Source of the DNA: F1-120-MAGs118 sp013360535
Lineage (GTDB): Bacteria > Planctomycetota > UBA1135 > GCA-002686595
Direction of reading: 5' to 3'
Assembly: GCA_026647215.1 (NCBI GenBank)
Contig: JAPKHC010000008.1
Coordinates: forward strand, 1-64,000
Length of the DNA: 64,000 bases
The translations under genes and the position numbers were made by a program. The notes beneath the pieces were generated by a model. That model was not told where the DNA came from. It did no database searches and saw only the letters and a list, made by a program, of their open reading frames with translations. Positions 1 to 8,305 of this stretch are shown piece after piece (within the stretch, counting starts at the first letter, position 1; each line of letters opens with the position of its first letter).

Positions 1-157
1 GTCCTTCGTTCGTGGTCTTGCGTTGCGCGTCGCGAAGTTGCGGCGCGAAGGACATGCACGCTCTGAAGCGCGAACACAGCGAGGCCTTCTTCGCGGCTTC
101 CTCGATTGACCCGTGTAAACCCACAAGCTGACGTGAACGTCTGACTCGCGCGCTCAT
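1..157 (-). CDS. Partial unknown protein, runs off the left edge
   Basis: An ATG at 157 overlaps the stop of the upstream HTH gene in the ATGA arrangement used repeatedly in this gene train. The frame stays open for 52 codons to the window edge. The visible N-terminus is basic (it begins MSARVRRSRQ) and shows no family I recognise. The coupling to the gene upstream suggests it is the next member of the same operon. With only 52 residues visible it could be a chance open frame; the overlap geometry is the main support. Confidence 0.4.
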   Translation of the reverse strand, partial: MSARVRRSRQLVGLHGSIEEAAKKASLCSRFRACMSFAPQLRDAQRKTTNEG

Positions 158-498
158 CGCGATCCCTTCAGCCCCTTGAGGAATCGCTCGACGTCCGAGC
201 GCCGCCAGCGCGGACGGCTCGTGAGCGAGATCGAAGGGGGTAGCGTCCCAGCAGCTGCCATCCGTCGCAGCGTGCGAACATCAACCGCAAGGATCGCTGC
301 GAACTGCTCCTGCGTGATCAGCGCGTCCAGCCCCTCGCGCGCTTCGCGAGCCCGTGCGTCCTGACGCAGCGCGCGGACCTCGTCGATCAGCGCGTCCAGC
401 CGCTGCGCGAGCGCGTCGCCGCCCTGCGGCCCGTGGATCTCGCTGGCGCTCACGCTCGCCTCCTCGATCGGATCGCGGACAGCGGGCAGACGGCCCAT
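154..498 (-). CDS. Helix-turn-helix (MerR/excisionase-like) protein
   Basis: This 114-residue protein has a C-terminal half that reads as a winged-helix DNA-binding domain of the excisionase/MerR type: ITQEQFAAIL, then a recognition-helix segment RTLRRMAAAG, then a wing ending WRRSDVERFLKGL. The N-terminal half is a short charged helix (about residues 25-50). I chose the ATG at 498; longer frames upstream have arginine-rich, shadow-like composition. It follows the SpoVG-like gene after about 550 bp, which carries a perfect inverted repeat at 840-861 that could be its operator. Likely role: excisionase or regulator of the element. Function is inferred from fold only. Confidence 0.6.
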   Translation of the reverse strand: MGRLPAVRDPIEEASVSASEIHGPQGGDALAQRLDALIDEVRALRQDARAREAREGLDALITQEQFAAILAVDVRTLRRMAAAGTLPPSISLTSRPRWRRSDVERFLKGLKGSR

Positions 499-1045
499 GG
501 CCCACAGAATCGGACCCCGTCCCTCGCTCCCCGCTTGCCGCCGCCCGCCAGCGCCGGGACGGCACGAGCGCCGTCGCAGCGAGGCAGGGACGGGAGCGCG
601 CACGGCGAGCGCCGAGCAACGTCGCAGGCCAGGACGGCGAGCGCGCGACGGAGCTTCCTTTGGGACCCCGCCGGAGGCTGGTTGCGACGTTCGATATCGC
701 GGCGTCGGCGCGACAAGGAGATATCGCACCCGCCCTGCCAAGCGTCGGATGTCGGAGCTTGCACAGGGGACCCAAGCCCCGAGGCTCCGCACGCGCTGTA
801 TATCGCGAACCAGAGTCCCCCACCGTGGCTAGACGGCACGCTCGAAAACGTGTTTTCGAGCCACGCGGTGACACATGCGCAGCAGCGCGCAGGAGCGGCG
901 TTGAGGCGCTCGAACAGCGCGCTCGCAGGACGCAATAGGAGCGCCTCTGACGCGCCACAGCGTCGCCACGACCCGCCAGCCGTACGAGCAACAGGACGCG
1001 CCTGATCGCAGCGTAGGCGCCCTAGCGCGAAGCCGTGAGGAGCCT
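499..1045. other. Intergenic stretch inside the satellite-like element
   Basis: I see no convincing gene on either strand; the open frames here are arginine/alanine-rich shadows. The one clear structure is the inverted repeat at 840-861. The stretch separates the replication block from the small HTH gene and may carry that gene's promoter. Confidence 0.5.
840..861. promoter_or_regulatory. Perfect inverted repeat, 10-bp arms and 2-bp spacer
   Basis: The left arm GCTCGAAAAC and right arm GTTTTCGAGC are perfect complements separated by GT. The arms are AT-richer than their surroundings. The position, in the long gap upstream of the HTH gene at 154-498 on the minus strand, fits a dimeric repressor operator. 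There is no T-run, so a terminator is less likely. Confidence 0.5.
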
Positions 1046-1330
1046 TCACTTCAAGGCTCCTTGGCGACGCAGCGCGGCGAGGACAGTGGACTCGATAGCT
1101 CGGTGCGACGGCTGGTCAACCGGGGTCACGATCCCGTGCTCGATGCCCTGCCGGTCGCGGCGCGTAGGGAAGGCGAGCGTGATCACGTTGGCCCTCGTGC
1201 GGCGCACGGCAACGCTCGCGACCTTGAGCGCCTCGTTGACCACGAAGCTGGCCCATCCGAGGAGTCCCGCTTGCTCGTCCACAGGCGAGCCGGGCCTGAA
1301 GCGGACGTCGGAGATGCGGAAGTTGCTCAC
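1046..1330 (-). CDS. SpoVG-like protein
   Basis: This 94-residue protein resembles the SpoVG family: it opens with NFRISDVRFRPG, continues through a central strand region (ASFVVNEALKVASVAVRR), and has the characteristic stretch NVITLAFPTRRDRQGIEHGI followed by a C-terminal helix. SpoVG proteins are small RNA/DNA-binding regulators of about 85-100 residues. The start is a GTG at 1330 whose GTGA overlaps the stop of the RepA-like gene, implying translational coupling. Placement directly after primase and helicase genes suggests a role in element replication or its control, but that is inference; the family is otherwise known from sporulation and global regulation. Confidence 0.65.
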   Translation of the reverse strand: MSNFRISDVRFRPGSPVDEQAGLLGWASFVVNEALKVASVAVRRTRANVITLAFPTRRDRQGIEHGIVTPVDQPSHRAIESTVLAALRRQGALK

Positions 1331-2835
1331 GGGGCACCCCCACCATCCGCCGCGCCGCGCCCCGCCGCGCTGGAAGCACCCTTGGTATTGGGTTGCGGGT
1401 TCTGAAGTAGGGAGTTCTCCGTCTCTGTCCCGTCTCTCGTCTCCTCCACCCCTAAAGGGGTGGAGTGAGACTGAGACTGAGACTGGGGCCCTTGAGAGCG
1501 CAGAGTCCAATGAGACGGGGTGAGACTAGTGGGACTGAGACTTGAGACACCGCTACCGACGGTGGCATCTCCCGCCGCAGCCGGGAGTACGTAGGTGACC
1601 TTGCTGCCCTTCTCGATCCGACGGATCAAGCCCTTCTCCGAGAGCTGTTTGATGCAGTGGTACGCCGACGACTTCGGGACGCCCGAGGCCTCGATGATGC
1701 GTCCTGCGGAAGCCCCGTCATCAAAGAAGGCGTCCTTGAGCGCGCGCAGGATCTTCTGCTTGTTGTCGGCATCGGAGACGGTTACGCCCTCTGCATCGTT
1801 CGCGTCACGCTTGACGACCACGACTCGCGCCGCCGAGACCGGGTGGCCGTCCTCGTCCAAGTCGAGGGCCTCGACCCGAATCTCGAACAAGATCGAACGG
1901 AAGCTCTCGCCTTCCTTTTGCTTCTCGCAGATCAGCTCCACCCGGCCGGGATCGTTGGGGTGACGCTGCGTCCTCGCCATCAGATCGCAGGCTCCGCGAA
2001 GTGCTGAACTGCCGCGTTCCACGGTCGAGTTGCCCTTGCCGCTGTGATGGATCGCCAGCACGGCGCAGCCGAACTCTCCCCGCAGAAGGTCGCAGGACTT
2101 GATCAGTCGTCCCATGTCCCTAGCGTCGTTCTCGTCTGCATCTCCCATGCAGCGGGCGACCGTGTCGACGACGATCAGCGCCGGAGACAGGGACAGCTTC
2201 CGGATCGCCGCAGCCAACTCATGAACGTCTTCCCCTGTAAGGCTGGGTGCCTCCCCCACCACGCGGAAGTTGGCTTCCCAGTCCTGACCCTTGATGCTGT
2301 GGCCGATGAGGTAGGCACGCAGACGCAGCGAGACCGAGTACTGACCCTCGGCCGCGATGTAGACCACGGTCCCCGCAGATACTTGGTGCCCGCACCACTC
2401 CCGACCCAGCGCGACGCTCATCGAGAGATCCACCGCGATGAACGTCTTCCACGTCCCAGGGGGCCCGTACAGGCATGCCAGCTCGGACTGTCGCAGGAAG
2501 CCCCGGACCAGCCACTTCGGCGGGCGTCGATCGAAGAGTTGGGTCGGCGTCAGCAGCTCGAACGAACGCTTCTCCGCCCTCTTCGAGACCAAGCGCAGCG
2601 TTGACGCTGCGAAGAACTGCTCGCTCGCACCGCCGGAGAACCTGTCAACGCAGGAGACCGTGATGCGCTGGCCATCGACCGCCTCCACTGTCAGTAGCTG
2701 CTTGCTGTCAGCAGGTCTAACGGTGTCGCCCAGCTCGAACTGCGGACCGTCGAACTTTGCGTCCGTCGGCTGCAGGACGAACGGCGAGGGCACGTCCTCG
2801 ATGCCGCCTTCGGCGGAACGATCGAACTCGCTCAC
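1327..2835 (-). CDS. RepA-like AAA ATPase (replicative helicase type)
   Basis: A 502-residue protein of the RepA/AAA_25 type (RecA fold). A Walker A motif GPPGTWKT lies near residue 125, a Walker B segment LIVVDTVARC follows, and the family's HHSGKG motif is present. After the ATPase core comes a winged-helix-like segment (GRIIEASGVPKSSAYHCIKQ) and a Ser/Gln/Thr-rich tail. The Walker A has Trp where Gly usually precedes the Lys, which is unusual. The gene overlaps the primase upstream (ATGA) and the SpoVG-like gene downstream (GTGA). With the primase it probably forms the replication initiation module of the element. The DNA encoding the low-complexity tail contains the palindrome and repeats described at 1421-1548. 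Confidence 0.75.
   Translation of the reverse strand: MSEFDRSAEGGIEDVPSPFVLQPTDAKFDGPQFELGDTVRPADSKQLLTVEAVDGQRITVSCVDRFSGGASEQFFAASTLRLVSKRAEKRSFELLTPTQLFDRRPPKWLVRGFLRQSELACLYGPPGTWKTFIAVDLSMSVALGREWCGHQVSAGTVVYIAAEGQYSVSLRLRAYLIGHSIKGQDWEANFRVVGEAPSLTGEDVHELAAAIRKLSLSPALIVVDTVARCMGDADENDARDMGRLIKSCDLLRGEFGCAVLAIHHSGKGNSTVERGSSALRGACDLMARTQRHPNDPGRVELICEKQKEGESFRSILFEIRVEALDLDEDGHPVSAARVVVVKRDANDAEGVTVSDADNKQKILRALKDAFFDDGASAGRIIEASGVPKSSAYHCIKQLSEKGLIRRIEKGSKVTYVLPAAAGDATVGSGVSSLSPTSLTPSHWTLRSQGPQSQSQSHSTPLGVEETRDGTETENSLLQNPQPNTKGASSAAGRGAADGGGAP
1421..1548. repeat. Palindrome flanked by inverted GAGAC repeats: candidate replication origin
   Basis: At 1444-1465 the arms CTCCACCCCT and AGGGGTGGAG pair perfectly around AA. 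To its left are three GTCTC units (1421, 1432, 1439); to its right are seven GAGAC units (1467, 1473, 1479, 1512, 1522, 1537, 1544), three of them in perfect 6-bp tandem. The two sets are inverted relative to each other. The block lies inside the 3' end of the RepA-like gene and encodes only a low-complexity tail. Iterons plus a dyad next to a replication gene is the usual design of an initiator-dependent origin. A plain low-complexity coding repeat cannot be excluded. Confidence 0.5.
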
Positions 2836-3917
2836 GGCCTGCCTCCAAAGAGGTTCCGTTCGAGGAACTCGCTGAGGCCGGTCGAGCCATGCGCTTCAAG
2901 CACTTGGCAGGCGTCTTTCGCGTGGGATGGCCACGTAACTCGCCGAACCTTCTCCGCGCCCATCCGGTACGCCTGATCGATTGCAGCTCTCGCAGCACTG
3001 CTGCCCGGACCGTCGGTGTCGAGCGCGAGGCACAGCGTTGCCCCTCGCACCCACGAGCCGATGGAGGACGTGGCCATCCCCGCGCCCGGCGCCGATAGAA
3101 CCGGCACGCAAGCCGTGATCGCGAGAGCAAGGAAGTCGGTGAGCCCCTCGCCCAGCAGGACGTGCGGGCAGCTTCGATTCTCACCGGCAAGCAGCCGAAC
3201 TCCACGCGAGCACGCGAAGAGCGTCCCGCTGGCGCGGCTTCCTTTCGGGAACATGGTCTTCGGAGTCCGCCCGAGGACGTTCCTGGCCTGCACGTTCGCG
3301 ATGACGCCGCCTTGGTCGTAGAGCGGAACAAGGATGCGGTAGCCGCTCAGTGGCCAGTGCGAGATCGGATCAGGCAGAGCCATCTCGCTCGACAGGACGC
3401 CAAAGGCGCTGATCTCCCACGCCTCGCCGAGCCCACGGCCCGCGATGAACTCCCACGCCTGTCGATCCGCCTCGACAACGCCGTCGTCACGCATTCGGTC
3501 GCGAGCACGCTCCCACACTCGGGCGGCATCGTCCGGCGTGAAGCTCGGCGGCTTCGCGTGGAACTTGGGCGTCGGCAGCGGGCGCGGCCCGGTCGCCACG
3601 AGCGATCGAAAGTCCACGTTCAGGGCAGCCGCGAAGTCCTTCGCGCTCATCCCGCCGTCGACCGTGCAGACCGAGCAGAAGAACACGTTGTCCTCGGACA
3701 GGAAGGCCGAAGCGTGCCGATCCTCGTGCAGAGGACAGCGGATCGGACTCTTGGGCTTCCTGCTCTTGATCTCGATGCCAGCGGCTTCCGCGATCTCGAA
3801 GATGAGCCCGAGCGGCAGTCCTGATCCCGGTTCACGCGAGAACGACGACCCGCGCATCGAGGACGTCCAAGCGCGCTGGCTTGTCGTGCGACGGAGTTCT
3901 CTGGAGGTGCCGCTCAT
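2832..3917 (-). CDS. DNA primase (CHC2 zinc finger plus Toprim)
   Basis: This 361-residue protein begins with a zinc-binding site (C61, H64, C81, C84; CPLH then CSVC) like the CHC2 finger of DnaG. After a linker with family-typical spacing comes a Toprim domain: HVLLGEGLTDFLAL supplies the acidic residue, and LALDTDGPGS is the DxD motif. It is shorter than bacterial DnaG, which fits a mobile-element primase. It starts at an ATG overlapping the stop of the small HTH gene and ends in a 4-bp overlap with the RepA-like ATPase, so primase and helicase are made together. Confidence 0.8.
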   Translation of the reverse strand: MSGTSRELRRTTSQRAWTSSMRGSSFSREPGSGLPLGLIFEIAEAAGIEIKSRKPKSPIRCPLHEDRHASAFLSEDNVFFCSVCTVDGGMSAKDFAAALNVDFRSLVATGPRPLPTPKFHAKPPSFTPDDAARVWERARDRMRDDGVVEADRQAWEFIAGRGLGEAWEISAFGVLSSEMALPDPISHWPLSGYRILVPLYDQGGVIANVQARNVLGRTPKTMFPKGSRASGTLFACSRGVRLLAGENRSCPHVLLGEGLTDFLALAITACVPVLSAPGAGMATSSIGSWVRGATLCLALDTDGPGSSAARAAIDQAYRMGAEKVRRVTWPSHAKDACQVLEAHGSTGLSEFLERNLFGGRP

Positions 3918-4153
3918 GAGCGTTCCTCCTTCGGGCTCGATCCGCTGCCGCTCGACGCACGGCTGCCTCGCTTCTCAGGGCTCGCCGCCCTTTCGGCCAG
4001 CAGGCGCTCAACTACGCGGAGGTTGAAGAGGTGCTGCGCGCCCGCCGCGATCGAGGGCAGCCTTCCAGATGCAGCTTCCTCGCGCAGCCAGCGCATCGAG
4101 ACGCGCAGGCGGCGAGCAAGCTCGGAAAGAGTGATGAGTTCGTTGGTCTCCAT
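3914..4153 (-). CDS. Small helix-turn-helix protein
   Basis: A 79-residue protein whose first 55 residues read as a MerR/excisionase-type DNA-binding domain (LITLSELARRLRVSMRWLRE, then a short wing). The tail is Ser/Gly/Lys-rich and probably disordered. I start at the ATG at 4153; a TTG at 4165 in the same frame is the alternative. The gene is coupled to the primase by a 4-bp overlap and so probably regulates, or is part of, the replication module. A directionality factor is also possible. Confidence 0.6.
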   Translation of the reverse strand: METNELITLSELARRLRVSMRWLREEAASGRLPSIAAGAQHLFNLRVVERLLAERAASPEKRGSRASSGSGSSPKEERS

Positions 4154-4231
4154 GACGGAGGCCAACTCTTGCGAACCCCGCTGGGGCGGAAGTGGGGTGG
4201 CAACTGGGGTTCTGACGGGGTTCTGCGGGGA

Positions 4232-5170
4232 TCAGCTTTCCAGATACAGAGCCCACACGCCCTTGCCAGCTGATCGGATCAGTTTCGTCCACGTGGGGTG
4301 TCCCTTGAAGACATCCCGGAGTCGGAAGGTGTTGGACCTGGAATCGATGAGTTCACCGATCCTTTTCTCGCGCAGGCCAGCGCCGTCGCGACCGCCAGCG
4401 CGTTCCCGTTCGTCGGCGAGCAGTCGCACAACTTGCGCCTGTTGATGGCTGCGAAAATTGTGCAGCACGCCGTTCACGGTGATCCATGTACCGTTGGATC
4501 CAACGGCATTGGGCGGTTTCTCTTGCGTGCGCGTCGTCGCTTCGCGTTCGAGCTTCTGTAGCTCGGGCTCGGCCCGCGCAACGTCGGGAGCGAAGCCGCT
4601 CGGCGCGCCGAGCACTTCCAGCGCGTCCTGGACGAGCTGGCCCCAGCGTTCGCGAAACGGGCTCGGCACTAGATCGATCGAGTTGTCGTGGTCGTGTACA
4701 TACGGGGCGAAGATCTGATCACGCAGGAACATGCGACCGGTCGAGGAAGCCTCGTTCCACGGTACGGCTGCGATCACCGTCGGAGGCGGCTCGACTTCGG
4801 CAGCATCGGCGTCGGTGGCTATCCAGTGGATCAGCACCAGTTCCTCTGCGAGACGGAGCCATTCAAGACGAGGCAATGCGTCGATGTCCTGCTCGCAGTA
4901 GTCGCCAAGACAGGACGACAACCCCATCGCACCGCACTTGCTCAACAGGGTCTCGGGGTCGTCGATGTGGATGTAGCTGCACGCCTTCGCCTCGATGCGC
5001 TTGCCAGCATCTGCGAACCGATCAGGCTTCGTCCTCACGAGCGCCAGCACGCGCTTCTTCAGCTCACGCTCCTCGCGCGTGAAGAGAGCCTGCCGCCGCC
5101 GATCGCGCTCCAGGAGTTCATCGATGTCGATCTCGTAGCCCTCGTCGGGGTCTCCATAGTTACGCGTCAT
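4232..5170 (-). CDS. Unknown protein of the element, possible C-terminal winged helix
   Basis: A 312-residue protein that I do not recognise. The N-terminal 40 residues are acidic then basic and helical (EIDIDELLERDRRRQ). The middle contains cysteines (CGAMGLSSCLGDYCEQ) that could bind metal. The last 90 residues, from TWITVNGVLHNFRSHQQAQV to the end, look like a small winged-helix domain and finish in a hydrophobic strand (GVWALYLES). It sits between another unknown gene and the HTH-primase-helicase genes, 6 bp after the preceding stop, so it is probably an early-expressed element protein. Confidence 0.55.
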   Translation of the reverse strand: MTRNYGDPDEGYEIDIDELLERDRRRQALFTREERELKKRVLALVRTKPDRFADAGKRIEAKACSYIHIDDPETLLSKCGAMGLSSCLGDYCEQDIDALPRLEWLRLAEELVLIHWIATDADAAEVEPPPTVIAAVPWNEASSTGRMFLRDQIFAPYVHDHDNSIDLVPSPFRERWGQLVQDALEVLGAPSGFAPDVARAEPELQKLEREATTRTQEKPPNAVGSNGTWITVNGVLHNFRSHQQAQVVRLLADERERAGGRDGAGLREKRIGELIDSRSNTFRLRDVFKGHPTWTKLIRSAGKGVWALYLES

Positions 5171-5176
5171 CTGAGG

Positions 5177-5710
5177 CTACCCCTTCCGATCGAGTGGCTG
5201 CGCCGCGGACGCATGTTCGTCGGCGTGCTTGCACGCAATCGCGAGCAGCTGCCCGAGATCTTTCAGGCGTTCGAGCTTCGCCTTGACGCCCGCGTCGAAG
5301 GCCGGTCCTCCGGGAGAATCACTCAGGCCGATGCTTCGGATTGCAGCGACCATGCCCTGCGTCTCAGCCGCACTCCTGACGTACTGAATCAGCCGAAGTG
5401 CCTCATCGAGATCGCGTTGCGACTCGGCACGCTTGCGTCGACGCGCAAGCTCGACTTCGACCCCGCTCAACTGCCTCTCGGCCACGCCAAGCAGCTCCGT
5501 CAGCTGTGCCGCAACGGCCTTGTGCGCGAGGACGCTCGCATGCGCAGCCTTCGTGGCGCGCGGCTGTCGAGCCGCTGCGCGAAGGAAGTAGATCCACGGC
5601 TCTTGCAGATCGCGCTGGACCGGCTCCGCCGTTGATGTCGGCAACGGGACGCTCCCGATCAGCCGATCTTCCGCCTCGCGATCTTCGCGAGAACCACGAT
5701 GCTCATCCAT
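5177..5710 (-). CDS. Unknown coiled-coil protein of the element
   Basis: A 177-residue helical protein of unknown function. The centre (about residues 70-125) is rich in Ala, Glu, Arg and Leu with heptad-like spacing and should form a coiled coil. The start is fixed at the ATG at 5710 by a purine-rich Shine-Dalgarno (AAGAGGAAG) just upstream; the open frame continues upstream as shadow sequence. The spacer upstream also carries one of the repeated CTTGGACTT motifs (5723-5731). It is followed after 6 bp by the next unknown gene. Confidence 0.5.
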   Translation of the reverse strand: MDEHRGSREDREAEDRLIGSVPLPTSTAEPVQRDLQEPWIYFLRAAARQPRATKAAHASVLAHKAVAAQLTELLGVAERQLSGVEVELARRRKRAESQRDLDEALRLIQYVRSAAETQGMVAAIRSIGLSDSPGGPAFDAGVKAKLERLKDLGQLLAIACKHADEHASAAQPLDRKG

Positions 5711-5887
5711 CTCGGACTTCCTCTTGGACTTCGGACTCCCGCAGCGATGTGGCTGCGCGGAGGGCGCAAGGCCAGGACGACCTCGCGACCGCCCGATTCT
5801 ATCGAGGGCGACGCTGTCGAGGTTGCGACCGGCCTCCTCGATCATCCGTCGAGGAACCCGAATCCGTCGAGTAGCGACGCGGACGAG

Positions 5888-6763
5888 CTATACAAGTTCG
5901 CAGGCAGCGACCGCGTTCCGAACGTCGGATCTCGCCGCTCTTGTATATCGCTCCGTGCTGCTGATGGACCGATGACCGAGCGCCGCCGCCGTGACCAGCA
6001 GGTCGCCGGTGCGTTCGTACACCCGCATCGCGAACGTGTGACGCAGCGCGTGAGGATGGACCGACGCGATCCCTGCGCGCTTCGACCACGCCTCCAGCCG
6101 CCGCCGCACGTGGCGTGAGCAGACCCGCTGCCCCTGCCCTGAGAGGAACAGCGCCCCGCTCGTCCTCGTCCCGATGTGCTCGCGCAGGAGCGGGGCCACG
6201 CTCTCCGGCAGGATCGCGGCGTCCTCCCCACCGCCCTTGACCTTGCGCAGCCGTAGCTCCCCTGCTTCGAAGTCCACATCCTCGACGTCGAGCCCGAGCG
6301 CGCTCCCGATGCGCAGCCCTGCGCGCAGCAGCAGCGTGAACAGGACGCGATCCCTGCGCTCGCTCTGGCTCCTGGCCTCCTCCAGCGCGGCCAGCAGCCG
6401 CGCCGCGTCAGCGTCCCCCAGCCCGCGCGGAGGACCGATCCTGGTCCTCGCCCGGCGCACGAGCCTCGCAGCGTTCGCGGGCGCGTAGCCAGCGGCATGC
6501 ACGAAGCTGAATAAGCCACGCAGGCTGGAGCGGATCGCGTTGGCGCTGCTCGGCTTCCGCGCGCCCCCTCCCTGCCGCTCCCTCACCACCGCGCTCGCGA
6601 GGAAGCGCGCGACCAGCTCGTGCCCGACAGAGATCACTTCAGGATCCCCCGCCCACCGTTCCAGCGCGCGTACGTGGCGCGCAGCCTGCCGGACGGTGTG
6701 CTCGCTCCTCCCGTCCGCTTCCAGTTGGACCACGTACTCCGCCAACGCTTCGCTCACGCGCAT
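5888..6763 (-). CDS. Tyrosine recombinase / integrase
   Basis: A 291-residue XerC/D-type recombinase. The N-terminal 95 residues form the SAM-like core-binding domain. The catalytic set is complete: R151 (LLRAGLRIGSAL), K176, H238 and R241 (HALRHTFAM), H264 (ALGHRSI) and nucleophile Y273 (STERYTRA). A strong AAGGAGG ribosome site lies 6 nt before the ATG at 6763. It probably integrates and excises the element. It lies in the middle of the gene train rather than at an end, so it does not by itself locate the attachment site, and I found no tRNA gene beside it. Confidence 0.85.
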   Translation of the reverse strand: MRVSEALAEYVVQLEADGRSEHTVRQAARHVRALERWAGDPEVISVGHELVARFLASAVVRERQGGGARKPSSANAIRSSLRGLFSFVHAAGYAPANAARLVRRARTRIGPPRGLGDADAARLLAALEEARSQSERRDRVLFTLLLRAGLRIGSALGLDVEDVDFEAGELRLRKVKGGGEDAAILPESVAPLLREHIGTRTSGALFLSGQGQRVCSRHVRRRLEAWSKRAGIASVHPHALRHTFAMRVYERTGDLLVTAAALGHRSISSTERYTRAARSDVRNAVAACELV

Positions 6764-6831
6764 GCCAGCCTCCTTGGACTTCGATCTAGGACTTCACGCG
6801 GCGCAACCGCGCGCCGCTGGCACACACACGC

Positions 6832-7809
6832 TCAAGCAGGGCGCGTGAGCAAGTCTGTTCCGGGGAATCTGAGCGGCTCCCAACCATTCACCGCGCCACC
6901 CAACGTGATCGCGACGAAGCCCGTCTCGCCGTTCGGATACCGCGTCACGACCGTCTTCCCATCCGCCTTCACCGGAAGCCCGCACTCCTCGCAGACGCCG
7001 AGCGTCTCGCCCTGCACGAGCAGGTAGAAGCAAGGCACGCGCGTACTCGGGCCACCGCAGCTATCGCAGGCGTCCGTGTCGGTGCCGACGAACTCCGCTC
7101 CGTACTGAGCGCGGAACGCATCAACTCCGAGTCGCTCGCGCTCCGCTTCGATCAGGTCGCGGGCAAGAGCCGGGTTCTCCCATGTGGGCCTGTTCCAGCT
7201 CTCGAAGTCGGCGTCGCGTCCCTTCTGCCCTCGACGGTGCAGCTTCGAGAACCAGTTCCGCCCGTTCGGCGTGCTCAAGAGCAGCGCCCAGCCTCGACGG
7301 TCCACGAGGCGCTGGCTCACGTGCTGGCTCCACACGTCGGGCTTCAGCTGCGCAGCCTCGTCCACGACCACGAAGTCGAGTGCCTCCCCGAGCAGGCTTG
7401 CAGGGTTGTCGGCGGACTTCGCTTCGAGCACGCTCAGCCCGCCCGCGAGGTTGACGACGGTGAGCTGCTGCTGGCGCTGCGAGATCGACTTGATGCGGTG
7501 CGCAAACTTGCGCTCGAAAATGCGGCAGACACGGTCGTAGATCAGGTGCGAGAGGTCGTAGGTCGGGGCCACGACCCAGCCCAGCGCCTCCCTACGAGGC
7601 TCCAGCAGCGCGGCCACGACTTCCGCCGTGGCGCACGTGCTCTTGCCCCACCGCACGCCACAGGCCAGGACACGACGTCGCGCCGTGGACCTGTGCACGA
7701 GCAGCTGGCCCGCGTGAGGCTCGTAGCCGATCGACTCAAATAGAGCAGGCTTGGAGAGGCGCGTCGTCCTGGTCGTCGTCCCCGTTGTCATCTTCGCTGC
7801 CTTCGTCAT
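6832..7809 (-). CDS. Terminase large-subunit-like ATPase with zinc-finger tail, no nuclease domain
   Basis: A 325-residue protein matching the ATPase half of phage terminase large subunits: Walker A CGVRWGKST, Walker B FVVVDEAAQL, coupling motif LLLSTPNGRNW, and the post-ATPase segment FRAQYGAEFVG. Where the RNase H-like nuclease normally follows, it has a short segment with two cysteine pairs (CDSCG and CEECG, about 30 residues apart), likely a zinc ribbon. Usual length is 450-600 residues. The ATG at 7809 is chosen because GAGGAG lies just upstream. The gene overlaps the small terminase gene. It may move DNA into a borrowed capsid or act as a DNA translocase; cleavage would need another protein. 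Confidence 0.75.
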   Translation of the reverse strand: MTKAAKMTTGTTTRTTRLSKPALFESIGYEPHAGQLLVHRSTARRRVLACGVRWGKSTCATAEVVAALLEPRREALGWVVAPTYDLSHLIYDRVCRIFERKFAHRIKSISQRQQQLTVVNLAGGLSVLEAKSADNPASLLGEALDFVVVDEAAQLKPDVWSQHVSQRLVDRRGWALLLSTPNGRNWFSKLHRRGQKGRDADFESWNRPTWENPALARDLIEAERERLGVDAFRAQYGAEFVGTDTDACDSCGGPSTRVPCFYLLVQGETLGVCEECGLPVKADGKTVVTRYPNGETGFVAITLGGAVNGWEPLRFPGTDLLTRPA

Positions 7810-8305
7810 CGACGCTCTCCTCAAGCTCTTGGTCGTCGCGCTCGCTCTCCGCATCCCAATCGTCGCTGGCGTCGTCTCCAGCTACGAGTAGACGCGCGAT
7901 CTCGTCGCGGCTCACTTGCTCGACGCTGATCGAGCGCGTCTCCGTCGCTTCGCCGAGCATCAAGCGTTCGAGCTTCACCGCGACCTCAGCCGCTCGCACG
8001 GCTTCCATCGCGCTCTTCAGCTCGAACTGCTGCAGGGCCTGCGCAGCCCTCGCGGCCACGGCCATCAGCAGCTTGCGATGGCGCATGTTCGCTTCGTGGA
8101 TCGACTTCGCGAGCTTGGCGTCGGTGTCCTGCTGCGCTTGGCGCTCGATCTCTTCGAGGCGTTCTTGCCAGCGATCACGCCGAGCAGCGCGCAGGATCGT
8201 GCGCTTGTTGAGCCCGAAGTGCTTGCCGACCTGCTCGTACGAGCGATCCGGCCCCATCGCGACGTAGAGCGCGAAGGCGTCGGGCGGAACCTTCGTGAGC
8301 TTCAT
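7736..8305 (-). CDS. Terminase small-subunit-like DNA-binding protein
   Basis: A 189-residue protein. Residues 1-45 form a helix-turn-helix that begins with a conserved-looking AYVAMGPDRS followed by YEQVGKHFGLNKRTILRAAR and a Trp-containing basic helix (RDRWQERLEEIER), as in phage small terminase subunits. A long helical middle follows, then a very acidic tail (about residues 135-185, Asp/Glu-rich). The ATG at 8305 has a strong GAGGAGGGG site upstream and overlaps the methyltransferase stop (ATGA). The large-terminase-like gene directly downstream supports the call. The acidic tail is encoded by DNA that also encodes the Arg/Thr-rich start of the next protein. Confidence 0.65.
   Translation of the reverse strand: MKLTKVPPDAFALYVAMGPDRSYEQVGKHFGLNKRTILRAARRDRWQERLEEIERQAQQDTDAKLAKSIHEANMRHRKLLMAVAARAAQALQQFELKSAMEAVRAAEVAVKLERLMLGEATETRSISVEQVSRDEIARLLVAGDDASDDWDAESERDDQELEESVDDEGSEDDNGDDDQDDAPLQACSI

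Noticed and set aside
1410..1550. The GTCTC/GAGAC block as a CRISPR-like or BsmBI-type artefact array
   Set aside because: Units are 5-6 bp, irregularly spaced and inverted around a palindrome; this fits iterons, not CRISPR.
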